From an uncultured Clostridia bacterium (lineage in GTDB: Bacteria; Bacillota_A; Clostridia; Christensenellales; Borkfalkiaceae): a stretch of 10,512 bases of DNA. A program made the translations under genes and the position numbers. Positions within the stretch are counted from its first letter, which is position 1. Every line of letters starts with the position of its first letter. The notes under the pieces are model-generated. The model had not been told where the DNA came from. It did not search any database and saw only the letters and a list, made by a program, of their open reading frames with translations. Of this stretch, positions 6,943 through 10,512 are shown piece by piece. Location of the stretch: the NCBI GenBank assembly GCA_934292955.1, contig CAKQXZ010000078.1, positions 1 through 10,512 of the forward strand, written 5' to 3'.

Positions 6943-8037
6943 TTGAAAAATAAAGAAAAGAAAACGAAAAAAAGAAATTCGATAGTCAAAGATTTTGTCG
7001 AAAAGAAGGACCGAGCCCCGTCTTTTCGCAATCTCAGGATTTATTTCATAATTTTAATTCTTCTTTACACTTTGCTTGCCGTATTGGTTTCGACTTCGGT
7101 ATCAAGCATTGTGAGTTGGGTGCTGAATAAAAATATAGAAATATCGATCTATATATGGCTGATTGTTTTCGATATTCTTCTCGGCGTATTTATTGCCGTA
7201 TTGATAGGCAAATGGTTTTTCAGTCCTATCATCAGGCTTAGTTCGGCAATGAAAAAAGTTGCGTCGGGCAATCTGTCGGTCAGACTGGAATGTAAAAGTT
7301 CGGTTAACGAGATTAACGCTATGATCGAAAACTTCAATATAATGACCAAAGAACTTGCCGCAACCGAAATGCTTCAATCTGATTTTGTTTCTAACGTTTC
7401 GCATGAATTCAAAACGCCGCTCAGCGTTATAGAAGGTTACGCGACGTTATTGCAGGACGAAACGCTTACTAAAGAAGAGCAACGTGATTATGCCGATAAA
7501 ATTTTGCTTAATACTCGCAGACTCAGCAATCTTGTAGGAAACATTCTTCTTTTGTCAAAAGTTGAAAATCATAATTTGTCGACCGAATGCGAAAAATTCA
7601 GACTTGACGAGCAGATTCGTCAGTGCATCGTTATGCTTTCGCCGAAATGGGAAGAAAAACAAATAGAAATAGACGCAAGCCTTGAAGAAGTCGAATATTA
7701 CGGAAACGCATCGCTTTTACAGCATGTATGGATAAATATAATCGATAACGCAATAAAATATAATCGTGCGGCGGGGAAGATATATATTCGCTTAAAGCAG
7801 GACGAACGAAAAGTTTCGGTTGAAATCGCAGACGAAGGTTCGGGAATAAGCGACGAAGCCAAAGGGCATATATACGACAAGTTTTATCAATGCGACAGTT
7901 CGCATAAAAGCGAAGGGAACGGGTTAGGGCTTTCACTGGTGAAAAGAATACTCGATGAACTCGGAGATACGGTTCGTTGCGAAGACAGGGAAGGCGGCGG
8001 AACTAAATTTATTATTGAATTAAAAAAACAAAACTAA
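6943..8037 (+). CDS. Sensor histidine kinase with HAMP domain and very short extracellular loop
   Basis: The 364-residue membrane kinase (from TTG 6943) pairs with the preceding regulator. A strongly basic cytoplasmic N-terminus (1-32) is followed by membrane helices at about 33-58 and 67-92, leaving only some eight residues outside. A HAMP linker follows (about 92-142). The dimerisation/phospho-acceptor motif is FVSNVSHEFKTPLS with His154. The ATPase domain has an N box NIIDNAIKYN (265-274), G1 DEGSGIS (297-303), the F box DKFYQCDSS and G2 GNGLGLSLVKRI (325-336). All catalytic elements are present. With so short a loop it cannot hold a normal extracellular sensor domain, so it resembles intramembrane-sensing kinases, which detect envelope stress through the membrane or partner proteins. 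No ABC transporter or LiaF-like accessory gene adjoins it. The stop codon is followed at once by a terminator. Confidence 0.94.
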   Translation: MKNKEKKTKKRNSIVKDFVEKKDRAPSFRNLRIYFIILILLYTLLAVLVSTSVSSIVSWVLNKNIEISIYIWLIVFDILLGVFIAVLIGKWFFSPIIRLSSAMKKVASGNLSVRLECKSSVNEINAMIENFNIMTKELAATEMLQSDFVSNVSHEFKTPLSVIEGYATLLQDETLTKEEQRDYADKILLNTRRLSNLVGNILLLSKVENHNLSTECEKFRLDEQIRQCIVMLSPKWEEKQIEIDASLEEVEYYGNASLLQHVWINIIDNAIKYNRAAGKIYIRLKQDERKVSVEIADEGSGISDEAKGHIYDKFYQCDSSHKSEGNGLGLSLVKRILDELGDTVRCEDREGGGTKFIIELKKQN

Positions 8038-8094
8038 AAAACGAAAAATAAAACGGCGGCGCAAATAGTAGCGTCGCCGTTCATTTTTCGTTTT
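8038..8094. terminator. Long bidirectional terminator between the kinase and the CvpA-like gene
   Basis: Two nested complementary arms: AAAACGAAAAAT (8038-8049) with ATTTTTCGTTTT (8083-8094), and inside them a ten-pair stem 8053-8062 with 8071-8080 (one G-T pair), loop 8063-8070. The G/C core with A/T flanks works in both directions. It begins right after the kinase stop and ends right after the stop of the convergent gene. Confidence 0.92.
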
Positions 8095-8095
8095 A

Positions 8096-10342
8096 TCAGC
8101 CTTTAAGCAATTCGGCAAGATACGAAAATGGTTTGTTAATACGGGTGCCTGCTGGCAAGTTTTCCTGCGTTTGCGCAGTATTTCCGTTTTTGTCAGCGAA
8201 CAGATTTACCGTATCTGTGTAAGGTTCATGTTCGTTTTCGTCAGCAGAAGAAAGATAGTCTATATAAGTCTGCGTTTTTACCGCTACCTTTGCAAGGGTC
8301 GGGAATATTCCGAATTCGGGTTTCAGAAGAATACCTTTTACTTCTGTGGCGAGATATTTTGCAAGTGCTTTTGTAGCGTTTTCGCGCATCAAAATGTTGT
8401 TTTGCAATAAACCGAGTTTTTTATCGTATTCGGCGGCAATTTCGGTTGAAAAGTCCGATTTTCCCGTAATTCTTAAAGACGGATCGGTTATTGCCGTATA
8501 TGTTTCGGAAATTGCTCCGATTATATCGGTGTAGGTATATCCGCCCGCTTTTCCGCCTGGGATCGATTCTTTGCTAATTTTTGAATAATTTGCTATAACT
8601 TTATCGAGAATATCCGAATATTCGTTGTTTTCTGCGGCGTATTCGTTAAGTTTTGTTCCTATAACGTCAAGCGGAATGTCGCCTACGAGTATAGACTGAG
8701 AAATTTCGTCGAGTTTTTCGCCGAGTGTTTTTCCGCTTTCGTCCGGTTTATTAAGGTTTTCGACCGAAAAATCCGACTTTGAAATCGTAACGAGTTTCGA
8801 CAAATATCCGAATTCGTTTTCGTAAGAGTTTACGAGATCCAGTCGGCTTTTTATCGTCTGAATATATGCGGAAAATTCTCCGCCGAGAGAATCGGCAACC
8901 GAATCGTCCATTGTTCTTCCGATAAGGTCGACGATAAGATCTTTGTTTATGATTTCGGCATTTATTGCGATAGTGTCGTCGATTATTTTGCCGAGTGCCG
9001 AGCCGTCGCTTTCGAAACCGAAATCATTGTTCGTTAATTTTTTTACTTCTACGAGTTTTCCGATTGCCGTCAATTCTTTCTCGTAGGAAGTAACGCCCGA
9101 TTGCAAGCCGTTTATTATTGCCTGCGAAGTTTCGTACAGCGTATCTTCTTCGGTAATTGATCCGAAAGACTTTTCGGCGAGAATGGAAGCGAGTTTGTCG
9201 ACGTCTTCTTTTGCTATAAAACCGCTTGCAACGCTGCCGTCAAGAGCTATGCCGAGCGCGGCATAATTCATAGATTCAAAATCTTTGCCGGCTGTTTCAT
9301 CGAGTATACGAACCACCGAACCGAGTCCGTCTATAATGTTTTCTTTTTCGAGTTCGGGAATTCTATTCAGCGTCGATACAAGAATAACCTTTAACTGTTC
9401 GGCTATTTCGTCTTCGCTTGTATCTGATGTTTCGATTTTGTTCGCTATCAACGGAGAAAACTCTTTCAGTCCTTGATAAACGAGATTGCTTTCGAGCAGG
9501 GCGGATACGCTTTTTACAAGTTCTCCGTAATTTTGTTTTTGCTCGTCGCCGTTTTTTTCGGTCAGTTCGGCAATAACGGGAATCAGTTTTATAAGATCCT
9601 CCTTTTCGTTTGCAAGCTTCAGCCTTGTGTTATCGTATTGCGAAACGGAAACCGAATCGAAAACAAACAGTTGCAGTTTTTCTATTCCTATAGATTTGAA
9701 TAAAGAAACCGTAAAATCCTTCTTGTAATATTCGAGGTATTCGTCGATTTTGTCCGTTTGCTCGGAATAACCCGCTTGAGATAGGGCTTCTCTTGCTTCG
9801 TCGTAAAGCGATATATACCCTGCGACCGGACTTAAAGCCACAACCGAAACGAGTATACCCGAAACTGCACCTACAGCCGCGCCGATCAGTCTGCCTTTGC
9901 CTTCGCCTTTATCATGAATGCAGATAGCGTTTACGATCCAGAAAAATATGACCGAAAGCCCTTTTAAGGCAAAGAATACAGAAACGAAAATGATTGCGTT
10001 CATAAAAAGAGAAGCGACTGCGACTAAAAAATCCACACAGTTGCCTAAATCGTCGGAAGCAACTTTAACCATGTCGGCGGCAAACAGCGCGACGTACTCT
10101 TTTAACGTCGAAACGGTTTGTCCGTTGTATTCCATTTTGAGAAAGGAAATATTTGCGTTTATTATAAGCGGCGTTACCAGGTTGGTTATCCATAGAGAGA
10201 TGACAAAACAAGCCGCCAGCCAGCCTAATCGTATGACGGCGCGTTTCCAGCCGCGGATTAACCCGAAAAGAAAACCCGACAGCACAAAAACGCCTGCAAT
10301 TATTGTAAAAAGGTAGGGCAAGATTGCCTTTAATTGTTCCAT
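8096..10342 (-). CDS. CvpA-family membrane protein with a long repeat-containing C-terminal region
   Basis: The protein has 748 residues, whereas ordinary CvpA proteins have about 160-200. The first ~178 residues match the CvpA pattern: a helix at about 8-28, the basic FGLIRGWKRA turn (26-35), a helix at 36-56, a hydrophobic block at 103-142, the basic HDKGEGKGRLIGAAVGAVSGIL stretch (143-164) and a final helix to about 176. The positive loops at 29-38 and 144-151 should be cytoplasmic, so the remaining ~570 residues are predicted outside the cell. That part is acidic, helical-looking and low in cysteine, with SYEKE/SYENE units repeating at 87 residues (419-478 and 506-565). I recognise no enzymatic motif, LPXTG signal or cell-wall-binding domain in it. 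CvpA relatives are linked to colicin V export, purine-dependent growth and envelope stress, but the role here is unknown. GGAG lies about nine bases before the ATG. It is monocistronic, with its own promoter and terminator. Confidence 0.8.
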   Translation of the reverse strand: MEQLKAILPYLFTIIAGVFVLSGFLFGLIRGWKRAVIRLGWLAACFVISLWITNLVTPLIINANISFLKMEYNGQTVSTLKEYVALFAADMVKVASDDLGNCVDFLVAVASLFMNAIIFVSVFFALKGLSVIFFWIVNAICIHDKGEGKGRLIGAAVGAVSGILVSVVALSPVAGYISLYDEAREALSQAGYSEQTDKIDEYLEYYKKDFTVSLFKSIGIEKLQLFVFDSVSVSQYDNTRLKLANEKEDLIKLIPVIAELTEKNGDEQKQNYGELVKSVSALLESNLVYQGLKEFSPLIANKIETSDTSEDEIAEQLKVILVSTLNRIPELEKENIIDGLGSVVRILDETAGKDFESMNYAALGIALDGSVASGFIAKEDVDKLASILAEKSFGSITEEDTLYETSQAIINGLQSGVTSYEKELTAIGKLVEVKKLTNNDFGFESDGSALGKIIDDTIAINAEIINKDLIVDLIGRTMDDSVADSLGGEFSAYIQTIKSRLDLVNSYENEFGYLSKLVTISKSDFSVENLNKPDESGKTLGEKLDEISQSILVGDIPLDVIGTKLNEYAAENNEYSDILDKVIANYSKISKESIPGGKAGGYTYTDIIGAISETYTAITDPSLRITGKSDFSTEIAAEYDKKLGLLQNNILMRENATKALAKYLATEVKGILLKPEFGIFPTLAKVAVKTQTYIDYLSSADENEHEPYTDTVNLFADKNGNTAQTQENLPAGTRINKPFSYLAELLKG
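8648..9088 (-). repeat. Tandem protein repeat units within the CvpA-like gene
   Basis: Residues 419-478 (bases 8909-9088) and 506-565 (8648-8827) align along their whole 60-residue length: SYEKELTAIGKLVEV with SYENEFGYLSKLVTI, then SALGKIIDD with KTLGEKLDE, then KDLIVDLIGRTM with GDIPLDVIGTKL. The period is 87 residues. A weaker copy may start near residue 246 (EKEDLIKLIPVIAEL), 174 residues (two periods) before the first. KSDFS also recurs at 522-526 and 628-632. Confidence 0.7.
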
Positions 10343-10382
10343 TATTTTATTCTCCGTGAAACGGATTTGATTGTTTTACTTA

Positions 10383-10412
10383 ATGTTATCATTTTTCGCT
10401 TGAAATTGTCAA
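10383..10412 (-). promoter_or_regulatory. Promoter of the CvpA-like gene
   Basis: Minus-strand -35 TTGACA (10407-10412, perfect), 18-bp spacer and -10 TAACAT (10383-10388, four of six) with a TG extended -10 element. Transcription would start near 10376, about 34 bases before the ATG. A second TTGACA (10424-10429) lies 17 bp further upstream without a matching -10. Confidence 0.5.
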
Positions 10413-10442
10413 GTTATTTTCTTTGTCAAATAGATGCGTGAA

Positions 10443-10512
10443 TATAATCGGCTTATCCTACAGATTTGCCGAATAAAAAGCGAAAGTTCGGCTGCTGCGG
10501 GAGTTTATAATT
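10443..10512. other. Unassigned end of the window
   Basis: The last 70 bases hold no gene I can support. A six-base-pair inverted repeat GCCGAA/TTCGGC (10468-10473, 10487-10492) has no T-tract on either side. A minus-strand frame is open from the window edge to TAA at 10453-10455 (19 codons, ending FRFLFGKSVG) and could be the end of an upstream gene, but it is too short to judge. Confidence 0.2.

Noticed and set aside
10468..10492. Inverted repeat GCCGAA/TTCGGC near the window end as a terminator or tRNA arm
   Set aside because: There is no T-tract on either strand, the loop is 13 bases, and there is no tRNA-like TTCGA arm or acceptor pairing.
1..10512. CRISPR array, insertion sequence, integrase attachment site or defence island
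   Set aside because: No regularly spaced direct repeats, transposase, recombinase or tRNA were seen. The methyltransferase alone is not enough to call a restriction-modification system.

Overview
The window looks like a chromosomal stretch of an uncultured, gut-type Gram-positive bacterium, most likely a Clostridia-like Firmicute. This is an inference from four things: AT-rich intergenic regions with near-consensus TTGACA/TATAAT promoters, AGGAG-type ribosome binding sites, DgkB/YegS-type and PlsC-type lipid genes, and a GH112 phosphorylase of the kind found in gut anaerobes. No rRNA, tRNA, CRISPR array, transposase or phage gene was seen.

Layout. (1) Positions 2-1564 (+) hold the C-terminal ~520 codons of a GH112 galactosyl-N-acetylhexosamine phosphorylase whose start lies before the window. 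(2) A bidirectional terminator (1623-1657) separates it from a convergent minus-strand operon: a metal-dependent amidohydrolase (2723-4012) followed 22 bp later by a FokI-type adenine DNA methyltransferase (1663-2700). Two good sigma-A-type promoters precede the operon, and one is so close to the ATG that the mRNA would be nearly leaderless. (3) A second minus-strand operon carries a PlsC-type acyltransferase (5230-5970) and a diacylglycerol/lipid kinase (4277-5173), ending in a clear terminator (4234-4255). (4) Divergent from it is a two-component system: an OmpR/PhoB-type response regulator (6254-6925) and a membrane histidine kinase with an extremely short extracellular loop (6943-8037, TTG start). 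(5) A long bidirectional terminator (8038-8094) separates the kinase from a convergent 748-residue CvpA-like membrane protein (8096-10342) with a very long repeat-containing C-terminal region predicted to be outside the cell.

The gene groups concern carbohydrate salvage (GH112), membrane phospholipid supply (PlsC and the lipid kinase both form phosphatidic or lysophosphatidic-type products) and envelope sensing (the two-component pair and the CvpA-like protein). The lipid operon and the two-component system share one divergent intergenic region, so the regulator could control both sides, but no binding site is proven. I see no clear new defence or mobile system. The least explained items are the CvpA fusion-like protein, the solitary FokI-type methyltransferase co-transcribed with an amidohydrolase, and the leaderless-looking promoter.
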